DNA of 64,000 bases from Helianthus annuus (taxonomy: Eukaryota; Streptophyta; Magnoliopsida; Asterales; Asteraceae). This document shows positions 1 through 11,764 of the stretch, in pieces. The stretch spans positions 145,338,708 to 145,402,707 of the forward strand of contig NC_035438.2 of assembly GCF_002127325.2 (NCBI RefSeq), written 5' to 3'. The notes under the pieces are model-generated. The model saw nothing but the letters and a program-made list of their open reading frames with translations, was not told the DNA's origin and did not search any database. The first letter of the stretch is position 1, and every line of letters begins with the position of its first letter. A program made the translations under genes and the position numbers.

Positions 1-39
1 ATATAGGTACCTTATCGCTATTCGCTATTTACAACTATA
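1..39. mobile_element. right end of hAT-type MITE, copy 1
   Basis: Matches the right end of the complete MITE at 16410-16767, including the terminal inverted repeat ...ACAACTAT(A/G) and the following 8-bp target duplication TTGACGAT at 40-47. The rest lies outside the window. Because both duplication copies contain it, the MITE predates the duplication. Confidence 0.7.
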
Positions 40-314
40 TTGACGATAGAAAAGTATGTTTTGATCGTATGCTTGATTAGGTGATGTTGTATCTATCGCA
101 CTGACAGAGGGAACTTCAGGATTTCACAGAATAAATAACGGGCGGTTTCTGATTTTGCACATCACAACCGTATTCAGGTTAGTTTTGTTTTTAATTTCCT
201 CCTAAAGCCATATATAACCATGTTGGCATATGATTATATGATTTTAGTATGCTCCTAATGTCTAGCAAGGTTTTGAACTATACATGAGTTTGAAGTTTGT
301 TTATATTTTTCCAG

Positions 315-433
315 TCATTATTGAGAGGCGGATTTTTAACAAGTAAAAGACCTGTAGATGAAGAAAGGCCTTCCGAAGTTGCAGCGAGTGAATTGGTTCC
401 ATTGAGTCAACGTCACACTGTTTCCTGTTTATG
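315..433 (+). pseudogene. captured single exon of a host gene, copy 1
   Basis: An open 119-bp block bounded by a canonical acceptor (...TTTTTCCAG) and donor (ATG|GTATGC). It encodes about 39 residues including RGGFLTSKRPVDEERP and ASELVPLSQRHTVS. No partner exon is visible on either side, so this is a gene fragment. The EERPsxxAASELvxLxQRxTVS pattern reminds me of the region before the coiled part of plant RING-type ubiquitin ligases (EDA18-like family), but that is from memory and tentative. The exon reading frame is undamaged in both duplication copies. Confidence 0.4.
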
Positions 434-1698
434 GTATGCTTTATTGAAGCTTTTATCTTTGAAATCTTCATATTCAGTTTCAGTACATGCCTTTAAAGAT
501 TCAGTAGTTTTCTTTGTCTCTTTTATGACAGTTGACACTAAAACATTACAAATATAGCGCTAATATAGACGTGGCAAATGGGCGGTTAGGTGAGCATAGA
601 TCGGGTCGGTGATGTGCCAAAACAGAAACTATAACCAATTTTTTGGCTTTTATGTCTTCATAACGGATCGGTTATTTCTATCACCAGGAAAGATGGTTTT
701 GTCAATTCGATTAACTGCTGGTTCTGGAGTAGTCCACTACAAGCTCATTATATAAATCCAGTCAATTTTACAACATACTTTTGTTCTTTAGTCCCATACT
801 TTTGTTCTTTAGTCATTCTTTAACTTATGTAATATCTTCTTTCAAAATCTATGTCTAGACATGCATATGTGCGTATAATATCAAAATTAAGGATGGTGAA
901 AGGAGTGTCATGTGTACTTTTGATTCAGATTTCGTTCAATATTGTTAATATTGCGAAACAAATCTCGTAAAAGCAATCGCATTGTCAATATAAAGGGAAT
1001 CTTTTTAAGCACTTATCTTTTATGGTAAAAGTTTAGAGGGTAAGAAAAAGCCAGTGGGAAATCCACCGACTTTGTCTTTTGAGATAGTGTACAATAGTTG
1101 AATATAATGAGAATTAAAAGTAAGATATCCTAAATAATCGATATTAATAGACTTAGAAACTCCGAATTATTAAATAACTAGTTTTTTTACATCGCGCGTT
1201 GCCGGAAAACCGAGCAAATAATAATGCAAAATAAATGTGATTTAAAAGTAAAGCATGTTGTTTAGAAAGTCAAACCATTAGAACGGTTTAGTTTTTCATC
1301 GTACCGTTTTATGATACCAAATAAATACTTTATTTTGAATACAACTTCGTTTTTAACAAAATTTATAACGAAATGTCAGGGAAAAAAAACAAGCACAACT
1401 ACGTACCTAAGTTTCTAGAAAAAAAGTCATAAGCGTAAATTATTAACAAGTATCAAATTAATCGATAAATTAATATATGTTCTACAAAAAGAAAAAAAAG
1501 AATTATTAAAAAAATGGTAAAGGAAATATGTGTTTTTAAAAAAGGAAAAAAAATAAAAATATGTTACTAAAAGTATATTATATGTATATATATATATATA
1601 TATATTGTTATAATAAAGTATTATAATATATATTAAATAAAAAATAATAAAAAGCTATCTATTATTATAAAAATAAAATTACCTTCATCGTCCTTCGT

Positions 1699-1705
<7 letters not shown>

Positions 1706-1746
<41 letters not shown>
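1706..1746. repeat. (TA)n microsatellite, MULE insertion site
   Basis: Uninterrupted TA dinucleotides directly abutting the left MULE terminus. The tract resumes at 12956 after the right terminus. The copy-2 counterpart is a continuous short TA tract at about 18400-18417. Confidence 0.9.
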
Positions 1747-1749
<3 letters not shown>

Positions 1750-1812
1750 GAAGTGTAATGTACAAAAGGGGTAATCGTACATCACGTACGCTAATATGCT
1801 GACCGTCAGATC
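1747..1812 (+). repeat. MULE left terminal inverted repeat
   Basis: Pairs with the reverse complement of 12890-12955. Shared blocks include GTAATCGTACAT and CTGACCGT in register without gaps. Confidence 0.88.
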
Positions 1813-2044
1813 TGTTTGATCATCTCGCAATTAAGGTTTAATCATTAAGGGCAGATTAGTATTTTTCATTCTTGTCACAGGGGTAATTCAGACATTTACT
1901 AAAAACAAGGAAATTACGCGAGTTCGTTATCTCCAGCATCCCGGTAATTACGATCAGTATCAGTTTCAATTGATTTCCATTTTCAAATTATAAAATTAGC
2001 GGTTATTGGTGGGCGTGTAGGGTTTCATCAGTTTTTTCTTTGTA

Positions 2045-5000
2045 ATGGATCCACAGAGTAGTAATGCTCGAAACATAGATGATGTCGAATTTGAAGATGC
2101 TGAGGTCGATACCGGACATTATGATGCAGAGCAATATCGGAATCCGACATCAGACAACAACGTTACCTTAGACGATCAGACTAGTAAGTTGTAAAGTAAA
2201 TGGCTTTACTAAATGTGTTGTGTTTTATCTCCATCATTTTCACAGTTATTAGGTTTCTTAAATGTGTTTTTAATCACGAGTGTTTGTTTGAATGCAAGAG
2301 AAGTTTAATTTACTGGGTGTTTTTTGTTTATGCGGTATTAGATTCTGAAGCGTTATTATTATTACATGCGTTATTTATAGTGATGCGTTATTTTTTTTTT
2401 CAATTTTCGTGATTTTACTTTATTTCTCTGTATGTTTATAATATTTTCTTGTTGTCATTTTTTAAATGTAGATGAAAGATTGTATATCCCAGAGGTAGCT
2501 TCATCATGTGTTCCTGTTATTGGAATGGAGTTCTCTTCCATAGAACAAGCATATGTTTTTTATCAGATATATGCCAAGAAGGCAGGGTTCTCCGCTCGAA
2601 AAGGAGGTGAACATCATGTTGGTGGTATCATAAAGTCTAAATATTTTGTGTATTCAAAAGAGGGGCATAAACCACAGGCATTTGATGATAATTATTCGAA
2701 GTTGTCTAAGCCATATAAACGTAGGAACAGACCGACTATTCGAACCGGCTGTAAAGCACAAATTAAGCTTTGTTCGACGGATGGGGTGTTGTTTAAGGTT
2801 GATAAGTTTGTTCAATCGCATAATCATTCATTCGTGTGCCCCAAAGATATGCACTTATTACCAGCTTATAGACATCTGTCTGAGACACAAGAAGAGATGA
2901 TATGGGAGCTTGGTACATTGAATCTTGGGCCAGTGAAAGCCTTTAATATAATGAGAAAAAGATACGGAGGGTTTGAAAATGTAGGCGCAACTAAAGACGA
3001 TTGCAAGAATTTTAGAGCTAGGATACATAGCTACATCGGACAGTATGATGCAGATATGGTTATCAATAGGTTGACCGATAAAAAGCAGTTTATGGTTGAT
3101 TATTCATTCTTTCATTCGGTCGATGAAAACAAACGATTAACCGGCCTGTTTTGGGCCGATGGCTTGTGCAAACGTAACTATGCTGAGTTTGGAGATGTCA
3201 TATCGTTTGATGCTACATTTAAAACCAACAAGTTAGTCATCAGTTCAAGCTTATTACTGTTATTTTTTTTATAATCATCTTGTTTTTTTTATATTCATTT
3301 TTTGAATTCACATTTTGAAGGTATAAAATGGTTTTTGTACCTTTTACTGGTATTGATAATCATTGTCGAAATGTGACACTTGGAGCCGGGTTGTTAGCAT
3401 CCGAAAGCATTGAATCATACAAGTGGCTTTTACAGTCATTTTTGAACTCATTTGGTAAGCAGCCGAATGTGGTTGTCACTGATCAGGATCCCGCGATGAA
3501 ACAAGCCATCGAAGCAGTGTTCGATAAGAGTAGGCACAGATTATGTATGTGGCACATAATGAAGAAACTTGCTGATAAGGTTAGGTTCAAATAGAGTATG
3601 CGTGATTATGTTAGAACTGGCGTAATAGTTGTATTGGTTTCATATCTTTATTTGCCCACACTAAAAATATTCATCATGCGTTATTATATACATCATGCGT
3701 TATTATGTTCATTATTCATTTTTTTTCATTACCCTTATTCAATAAGTTCCAATTCTTTGGTTTAATAGGTCGTACATCAGCTGTGCAATAACGAAGACTT
3801 TAAGAGACGTATGTGTGACATTGTATGGACAGATTCGATTACGCCAGAAACGTTTGAGAGAGACTGGAAGTTGATAATGATTGATTTCGGTCTAACTGAG
3901 AATAAGTGGATTGATGATATGTTTGGCATGAGACCTTCGTGGATCCCAACGTTCTATCGTCATGAGCCTATGTCTGGGCTTATGCGGACCACTTCTAGAT
4001 CAGAGAGCGAAAACCATTTTTTCTGTCAAGTTGCGAATTCTCAACTTACCCTTGTTGAGTTCTTTAACCATTTTGATGGTGCAATGGACATTCAAAGATT
4101 CAACCATCGGAAGAATGACCATATATCTAGAAATACAGTCCCAGATAACTTTTCTGAATCTACTCTAGAGGATGATGCCATGAAAATTTACACCAGGTCA
4201 ATTTTTGCTGATCAACAGGCAGAGTTACAAGGAACACTGTCCGAGTGCCTTCCTATAGAGACTAAAATTGAGGAACCTTTTTTGAGGATAAGTATGAAGG
4301 ATTGGAAAGCTCACGGCGACGGTTTATTAGAGGTAATAATATATACATCAGCTAATATGCGTTTATTGCCAAACCATGTTTCCTTTTTATTTTATTTTTT
4401 ATTATTTTTCTTGTGTAGGTATGTTTCAAGAAGGGGGAGGATGTAATTGCATTATGCACGTGTCGCAGGTTTGAACAATATGGATTGTTGTGCAAGCATA
4501 TATATTTCATGTTCAAGATGTTCAAAGTGAAGGAAATTCCCAACAAGTATGTAATGAGAAGATGGACTAAAGATGTCGTACCGAATGATCTTAATAATAC
4601 ATTTGATATTACTGTTGACGGTGATGATGCGCATAAAAAGGCCAAAGAGGTTGCGTATGAGATTATGCAGACTGGAGAGTATCTTATTGGTAACCTGATC
4701 AAAGATTTCGATCATCTACTTATAGTCAGGGATCGGATGAGAGAGATGAAAGAAATGGTTGATGAACTTCGCATAACCAAGCCCATCGACCCTAAGTTTG
4801 ATAGATATTCAAGGTTAATTGGTTACGAGAAACCAAACACTGACGATCCACCTACAGTCCGTGTGCCAACTGGTATTAGAAACAAAGGACGCGGTTCACA
4901 TAAGCGCATTAAATCAAAAAAAGAGAAAATTATTAGTCTAAAAGGCAAGAGAGGTCGGACATGCAGTCACTGCAAAAACAAAGGTCATGACATTCGAACT

Positions 5001-5198
5001 TGCAAGGTGTTAAAGGGTGAAGCTACTGCTGCTGATAAGGTTGCCAATAAGGAGGGGAGGAAAAGAAGAGCAATTCAGTTAGAGAAGGATCCTAATTTAG
5101 TTGATGAAGAGGACGAGGAGGTTGAAACTGGTGACGAAGAGGAGTTTGAGGAGTCCGACGAAGCAGAAGATAGTGATTTTGAATGCGAAGACGAGTAG
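2045..5198 (+). CDS. FAR1/mudrA-type MULE transposase, five exons
   Basis: Predicted exons are 2045-2183, 2472-3231, 3321-3579, 3769-4332 and 4419-5198. All junctions are GT/AG and all phases agree, giving 833 residues with no internal stop. A FAR1-type zinc-binding DNA-binding domain covers about 65-160 (MEFSSIEQAYVFY start, C...C...HNH end). The MULE transposase core covers about 285-470. Candidate catalytic residues are D293 in SFDATF, D354 in VTDQDPAM, and a Glu in RSESEN near 465-467. A SWIM zinc finger C587-x-C589-x9-C599-x-H601 follows. A CCHC knuckle lies at 756-769 and an acidic tail from about 800. The protein should bind element ends and catalyse cut-and-paste transposition in the nucleus. 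FAR1/FHY3 transcription factors were domesticated from this family. A domesticated host FRS gene is the alternative, but the position inside paired TIRs argues for transposase. Confidence 0.85.
2349..2395 (+). repeat. GCGTTATT word cluster in transposase intron 1
   Basis: Three copies (AGCGTTATTATT, CATGCGTTATTT, GATGCGTTATTT) within 47 bp of intron 1. The intron is otherwise unremarkable; a short open frame there (2200-2412) is not a gene. Confidence 0.7.
3598..3707 (+). repeat. GCG[T]NATTA words in transposase intron 3
   Basis: ATGCGTGATTATG at 3598, GGCGTAATAG at 3619, and CATGCGTTATTATA/G at 3674 and 3694, all in + orientation within the intron between exons 3 and 4. Intron 4 has a further degenerate copy near 4355. 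Confidence 0.75.
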
Positions 5199-5414
5199 TG
5201 TTTGAACAACATAAACATTCCATATTTAATGATTTTGTTATGACTGAACTTTATGTAATCTATGACATTCACATGTTTTTTTTTCACATGATATGGGTGA
5301 TTATATATCTCAATTGATTTTTTTACCCCTTTTTTTGTGATTAATCATAACCATACACAGGACTATTTGAAATGGAGACTTCAAGTGACCAAACACTGAT
5401 TCTCATCTCCATAA

Positions 5415-5450
5415 CTAGCGTAATAAAATAAAAACTCATGCGTGATAATT
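5415..5450 (+). repeat. GCG word pair downstream of transposase
   Basis: CTAGCGTAATAA at 5415 and CATGCGTGATAA at 5437, in the 3' flank of the transposase gene. The 5199-5698 stretch holds no gene. Confidence 0.6.
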
Positions 5451-5698
5451 TTTAACATGCATTTTTTTCATATCAATATTGCTAAAGCAACATTCAAAAA
5501 AGTATGAGACATCAAGTGACATAACACCGAGTCTCATCATCATAACTAGATATGGGTGGATGATTTACCAAAATATACCACCACATATAACTTCAATACA
5601 CATAAAACTAGACTTAAAACTACCATTGTTCAAAATACCAACAACACATTAGGTCATCCCGAAAATCAACAAAATAGTTTATTAATCAGCCATACCAC

Positions 5699-6026
5699 CT
5701 ACTTCGGTGACATTATCTTCCCAACCTCCTTCTCGGACGTCTCCATCTTCTCTTCAACGGTCTCCACTGCATCTTTCAGATATGAGTATACCAAGTTATC
5801 TGCAGATGCTTGATCCTTCATCAGTTGTATTGCTTTATCCCTCAACAAAGACTTTGGTTCTTCCAGCAGCATTCCCCACACTTCCTGGGTTTTTTTTTTG
5901 TTGTTCTAATAGCCTTCCCTGCACATCCAGAATATTGTTACAAGAGTTAACATTAGAAGCAAGTTCCGTTAACCTGCGGGTATTCAAGAGCTCCTTGATT
6001 GCTTCGTTTGCGGGATCTGTCGACAT
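5699..6026 (-). pseudogene. small helical protein, frameshifted at an A10 run
   Basis: Starts at 6026 (MSTDPANEAIKELLN...) and would give about 108 residues, mostly charged helix (KDAVETVEEKMETSEKEVGK near the end). The frame breaks at about 5890-5899, where the coding strand has a run of ten A. Upstream residues are in one frame and downstream residues ending at 5699 are in another, typical of homopolymer slippage. I recognise no family. It lies between the convergent 3' end of the transposase and the next small gene, antisense to both. In a MULE an extra small protein of this kind is an accessory candidate. Confidence 0.5.
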
Positions 6027-6289
6027 TGTTGTTCTTGAAGAGAGTCTGATATATGTTTTTTTTGAGTATATGCCTAATGGGGGGGGGGTGAGTTCATCAT
6101 ATATGTGTGTTACTGTGTAATTAATTTTGGTAGTTGAGAGATATTTTGGTAAGTTAAATTTAATATTTTACATCATTACAAGTCATATCGACTTAACAGT
6201 AGTCTATCTAGTTATAGGGTTTCATTATTTGAAGAGATAAGTATTTTTATACATCAAGTTGCATACTGATAATGTCTGCATAATTATCA

Positions 6290-6562
6290 CTTCATGCGGG
6301 ATAAATACTTGGACGTGCGTTATTTTTTTTTAATTCTTGCGGTATAATTTGGTCATGCGTGCTTTCCTAATGTGTTCATGCGGTATAATTGGGACATGCG
6401 TGATTTCATGCTGGAATAAAAGTTGTATACTGTAAGCGTGTTTTTTAATATAATGTTTGCCTAATTATCATTTCATGCGGGATAAAACTTGGGCATGGGT
6501 TATATTTTTAATTCCTGCGGTATAAATTGGTCATGCGTGATTTCATATATTCAAGCGTTTTT
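6290..6562 (+). repeat. dense GCG[T/G]NATTA word array
   Basis: About eleven copies in 270 bp, for example CATGCGGGATAA (6293, 6474), TGCGTTATTT (6315), TGCGGTATAATT (6338, 6379), CATGCGTGATTTC (6395, 6532) and CTGCGGTATAAA (6515). All are in + orientation. The array sits immediately upstream of the plus-strand small gene at 6740, so it may also act as its promoter region. Confidence 0.8.
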
Positions 6563-6739
6563 TTTAACATAAAAAGAATCTAACTTGTACTTGTAATGGG
6601 CCAACAAAACTACAAAAAAAAAAAAAAAAAACAGCTGTCATGGTCAATAATTTTATATTGTCCTCTTGCTCTGCAATTCCCTTTTATATATCGTTGGAAA
6701 ACCGTTCAATTTTTATCCGTTCAATTTTTATTTTAAAAC

Positions 6740-7078
6740 ATGGCAGATTCTTGTAATTCATCGAGTGGTTCGTCTTCGTCATCTGGTATGCGTGCTTATC
6801 TAAAAAAGAGAATTGAGGATCAAATAGCTGAAGACAAGTCTTGTAAAGACTTGCTGGAAACTAACATTCATAGGGTTAGAGAGAACATGAAAAGGAGAGA
6901 AGAGATACTGAATTTGTTGTCTGGTATGTCAGATTCAAGTGTCAAAGAGGTGGCTATGATGTTTATGGTTGATCTTGGCAAGCGGGATGAGAAACAGTTA
7001 AAACAACTCGCGGACGCCATTACCGTCTTGGGATGCTCTATGGAGTTGAAGATCCAGTTTTTAGAGACTTATTTCTGA
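6740..7078 (+). CDS. small Ser-rich helical protein of the MULE (112 aa)
   Basis: A single-exon ORF starting at an ATG in context AAAACATGGCAG. Residues 5-16 are almost all Ser/Gly. The rest is predicted helical and strongly charged (a coiled-coil-like stretch around 17-55 including LKKRIEDQIAEDKSC and RRENMKRREEIL-like spacing), ending ...QFLETYF. I recognise no domain. The ORF is undamaged while its neighbours on the minus strand are broken, which hints at recent constraint. It lies just downstream of the densest GCG word array. By position it could be a partner of the transposase or an analogue of VANDAL accessory genes; that is inference only. Confidence 0.55.
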   Translation: MADSCNSSSGSSSSSGMRAYLKKRIEDQIAEDKSCKDLLETNIHRVRENMKRREEILNLLSGMSDSSVKEVAMMFMVDLGKRDEKQLKQLADAITVLGCSMELKIQFLETYF

Positions 7079-8081
7079 TGGTTATTATGTATCGTCAATC
7101 ATATGGGGTGTGAAATCATGTCTATCTAAGTGTTTTTATATTTTGTATGAAAGTTGTGTGTTTGAATAATGAAAATGTCCGACTAGTTTATGTTTATAAC
7201 CAGAAATTATTAGAACTATAAATAAAAATAAAAAATCCAACATGTCAAAGATGTTTCGAACAAAAGACAGCAAGATAGTAGTACTACGACTTTTCATTTT
7301 GTTTCCCCTTTTTGAGCTTGAAGAACTGATCCAATCTGTTACTTATTTTGATATCTAGATCGTGCAAAGCATCTGCGGGTATCGAATTCTTCATAAAGTC
7401 CGTAGCTTTGTCGTATACCTCTTTCCTTATAAGATTGTAGTCGGACAATACAATCTTACTAAGATACCTGTACCGCAAAAACCGTAGTTGTGAATCTTGC
7501 ATCTTCTTTTGGTCTTCCGTTTTAAACCCTGCATCCCATGGAGATTTGCCCTTGTATGTCTCCATATGTCTCATAGTGAAGACACCACAGTCACAACCGT
7601 TTTGAAGAGTTCTCCAATCCATTTCCTTTCGAATTATTTTTGCCTTTTCCAACTTTGTTATCCACTCTTTTTGTCCAATTTTGCCTTTTAGGTATAGTAT
7701 TAGAACTCTCCGCTATAAGCACGATAAAAATTCATATTAGTACCTATTCATCATAATAATAAAAAGCTACTTAGAATTACCAGCTTTTCGGGGCGTCCAC
7801 GGTAGCGTTTGGTAAACGATTCGGCATACCTAGAGTTATCTATTAACTCGATATCTCCATTTTTCATGTTAAAGCATAGGCACCAGTAATGATCAGAAAG
7901 TAGTACTGGAATGAAGATGAGATCAACTTTGTCAACTTTCTTCACCTGATACTTACACAATATATCGTCTACGCTTGGTCCGAATACTTTCAATCGATCA
8001 CTATCTGTGATTTTTGGCTCAAACATTTCGTCTTGCTGCAAGAATTTTCGTGATTTTTCTCATTAAAATCCATCGCTCCAT

Positions 8082-8232
8082 TTAAGCGTTAACAAGAGTG
8101 ATTATAATATAGAATGGGTGGGTAACATTAAACATGTATTCATTATTAAACATTAATACACGGGTGTGTAATATATAAAAATGCAACCATGCGTGATTAA
8201 CATATTAAATTTTCAACCTTGCGTGATTATTG
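8082..8232 (+). repeat. GCG words inside Ulp1 intron
   Basis: CATGCGTGATTAAC at 8188 and CTTGCGTGATTATTG at 8218, with a weaker AAGCGTTAAC at 8082. All lie in the intron between the blocks 8429-8246 and 8035-7781. Confidence 0.7.
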
Positions 8233-9617
8233 TTGAAAAACTTACCAATATTGTAGTTGGCAAGAACAGCCTGTAGGGTGATGATTTTTTGTCCCTTTTT
8301 TTCTCTTCAAAGTTTAAAACATCTACAAATGCGTCCATTCCACCATATGATATGTATTGCGATGGGTGGAAGGTTTCAAATATGATTTTTAGCGTTTCGA
8401 CTCCACTGTCAGACTTGTATATCAATGTCCTGTTTTTTAATACCAACAAAGAAAAGTTTAAAAAAAGATGAAATTTTTAAACTAATTATTAGGGTTAAAA
8501 ATCTTACCCAATATCTCCCACCGGAGCTAAGAGATAACAGATGATTGTTTGGTCACGTGCCAAAAGTGGCTCATATAAGTCGGTTACCCTGTTGCAGTAA
8601 GGTGATCTGTATGCGTCACCTAGTTCTGCCATCCGCTTTTCGTTCTTTTCCCTGATCATCTTGATACGCGTTCTCACTAGGTGTGTATGCCTCTCGTCAT
8701 CCGTTTTATTTGTGTTCGCTGACACAGGAGTCTTTGGATTACTTGCACTTGATGTTTGTAGGATTAGAGCCAATTTTAAAAGTGTCTCAACCGACTGCAT
8801 TTCTGCTTCGGTCACTTCATCAGGTTCATCAGCTGATGTTGTCGGAGGCTTTTCTTTATCATAGGCGTCGGTTATTGTATTCTGTTTATGTGCTTGTTGC
8901 TGACTGCACTTTGCCAAATTTACAGGTTGGTCCATGTTGTTTACCACATCTGCTTGTGCCACTGTTTTTATGTTTGATTTGGTTAATTTTTTTGTAATCA
9001 CAAGCTACAAAAATGTACCTTTTTTTAGTAATGAACGTATTTTTGTTACCTTCTGTAGTCTGTCTGTATACGCCTGGTTCGATTGTTTGTAAGGCAGCCA
9101 GGCATGAGTCCGAAATACCACCATCATCAAATGGGGTATTATGAACATCATCACATCCTATAAAATCCCAAACGTTTTGGTTTTTATTAATCATAATTTA
9201 CTGTAAATATTAACAAATAAGAGAAATTATTATATACCTTTATCTTTCCCTGTGTTTTCATGTTCCAACCTTGCATCTCCATCGCCCTCTAACTCTTGAT
9301 TTGTTTCGCCACCCTGTCCAACTTTGTTTTGAACCACCTCATCACCAGCAGAGCTTACGTGAACAGGTATCGAAACTCTATTTTTAGAAACTGTACTTTT
9401 AACCGCATCATTCCATTTTTACACCTTTCCATAATTTCAACATCCCAGAAATACTTCTCCTTTACCCCCTTAACGAGATTATTCATATCCGAAACCAGAG
9501 AAATGTATTTCTTTATATTATTGTCCATTGTTTTCAACAACACCTGCGGAATTGGACATTCAAAAAGTTCAATCGTGATTACCAGTCTAAGAAGCCAAGT
9601 TTCATTTTTTTTAATAT

Positions 9618-9904
9618 CATGCGTGATTATCAGGATATGTGTTACTACTAAAAAATTGGACCAACAGCTCAAACTTGTGGGTAGTAAATAAAATTAGAAG
9701 CCCATTGCACTTTTTATGGCATCAAGATTTATGCTAATGGGCCTCCTATTTGACAGTCATATATATTTTTTCCTTAGTCCAGACTTATGTCAGCCCAAAC
9801 CAGCAGCAGCATACGTTCATTTTTTGGAACCCCAACTGTCAAATTCTGAAGTCCCCAACCATGCGTTATTAATTTGTTGTCCAATATGCGTTATTACATG
9901 TACA
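9618..9904 (+). repeat. GCG words inside Ulp1 intron
   Basis: CATGCGTGATTATC at 9618, CATGCGTTATTAAT at 9860 and ATGCGTTATTAC at 9886, all within the intron 9982-9544. The array avoids the flanking coding blocks. Confidence 0.7.
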
Positions 9905-11764
9905 GTAATTATTTTCTAACATCATAAACAAGTATTATAGCATGTGTTATTGACAGTAACAAAAACAAAAAATCCAGTTTACCTTTTTACTTTTTTTCGA
10001 GGCTTCCCACGCAGCATGATCATAGATCACCCCGGTTAGTTGAACCGGAGTGCTGCAGTAGTCAATCTCTTTTTGCGTTTGTGTCCCTATGTCCATTTCA
10101 TCTAAATTCAAAGCTGAAATATGTTCATTCGGATTCCACCCGTCAAACCAATCCGTATTTGATGGTATGTCACCTTCGTCAATCGGATCCTCCCCATCCA
10201 GGTTTCTTCTGTTGTAGACATGTGTCGTATCCACTGGTGGTATCATGTACTCATCCGTATCTTCCATACGCTGATCTAATGTATTGAATTCGGTGAGGTT
10301 TTCTTGTACTGCAGCTGCCTCGTGTATCGGGATGTTGTCAGCGAAAAGGTCAGTGTACAGCGTCGAAGTGTTCTGTTTTACGATTTCGAATGGTGCGGTC
10401 GTAGCCTCTTGATTTTGATGATCATTGCCATTGATGCGTGAGGCAGTAACATGTTGTTGATCCTGGCGATTATCATTTGCTTCTTCGTCTTCCTCCACTT
10501 CATCACAATCTTCAACACTTAGCGGCCCGTTGTTGTATAAATATTCTTCCACGTCGTCGATCATACCAGAGGTTACATACTGTATGACAGGCATTTTGAC
10601 AGGTTCATCGAAAATTTTGTGTCTTTGGTTGAAATAATGGCTGTATAGAAGCTGCATATTGTTTTTTGAAAAAAACCAAATTATTAATATTAATATCGTA
10701 TTTAGCATAACCTTTAAAGATGTGTACATAACATACCGTTAGGAATGCAACCGGGCCATTGTATTGTGAGTCTAACTTTTTCCAACCTTGTCTTGTTCGT
10801 TTCAGCGATTCTAAAACGAAGGAGCACCAATCCAGATTTGGAATGTCTTCCTCTTTGTCAATTGCAAGTAGAAAACTTTGTTTAACAGTTGTTGACTTTG
10901 TTATCTCTACAAACAAAGTGTTCCAGTAGGCTAGGAAATTTAGCTTGAATAATCGTCCGCCAGTGGTTTGCTCTGACATAGTTCTTGCAAGTAAAGTATG
11001 AGTAATTTTGTTTGTGTCTGGCCACTAGTTTTTGAACTCATCTATGGTTGTTTCTGCGCCTTGAGTAGCCGTATTTTTCTCCACTATTGCTCCTTTCCTA
11101 GGCTTATTTTTTTCTCGTACAATAACATTACCCTTTGGAATACCAAACACGTCATGTACTGAATCTCGGGTGATTTCTATCTTGTGATTTCCTATGTTTA
11201 GTGTGCTGTATTGCTCGTCATAGTTTCGTACGAGCCAATACCCTAAACGTGTGCTTATATGATAAAGCTTTATATTAAGGACCTCACCAAATCCAATGCT
11301 CTTCACATCCGCCACCTGCGCTTCAGTAAAGTGCTTAACTGTATCCAAAAAACCTGAAGGACTGCACCGTAGGCTTATTACATCATGATGATAATCATAG
11401 TACGGTCTTGGTTCTGTCCTAATAGGCTCTGCACCGGTAATCTTCCGTTTCCCCTCGATAGGATCCATCTGCTTTTCGTTTTTCGATTGTTTCTTTTTTA
11501 CTGGCTCAAAGTCATCACCATCTTGGTTACTTGTAGTATTTGGCCTTTTTCTTGTGTTTTCACCCCTTTTGAGTATCAAGTCTCTAATAGGTACTTCAAA
11601 GTCATCATCATCATCTTGTAGACTTAATTTTGTATGCTTTCTATTAACCTTTAATTTCTGAGGTTGCTTTGTCATCATCGACTGAATCGGGGGCTCAAAA
11701 TCATCATCATCATCAGCAACCCCTACATCATATTTTAATACAAAATTTAAAAGATGGAATGAAT

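Larger units (their letters stand above)
7284..11722 (-). pseudogene. Ulp1-like (C48) cysteine protease gene, degenerate
   Basis: Minus strand. Probable coding blocks are ~11722-10737, 10651-9983, 9543-9238, ~9155-9050, 9004-8508, 8429-8246, 8035-7781 and ~7717-7284, mostly with GT/AG borders. The C-terminus has the Ulp1/SENP signature: His in SDHYWCL, Asp in IELIDNS exactly 17 residues later, and Cys in GCDCGVF. The oxyanion Gln position is ambiguous. The N-terminal part has repeated acidic DDDDDFE modules and basic KKKQSK tracts; the middle is acidic and disordered. Lesions are an in-frame TAG at 11025-11027, where the frame otherwise continues to 10737, and a frameshift at an A run near 9420. 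The border near 9005-9050 is also doubtful. The 5' exon is uncertain; an open stretch at 12609-12754 does not join in phase. An active homologue would remove SUMO-like modifiers. Confidence 0.75.

Noticed and set aside
2200..2412. 70-aa ORF after transposase exon 1
   Set aside because: Falls wholly in intron 1 and overlaps the GCGTTATT words; hydrophobic by T-richness.
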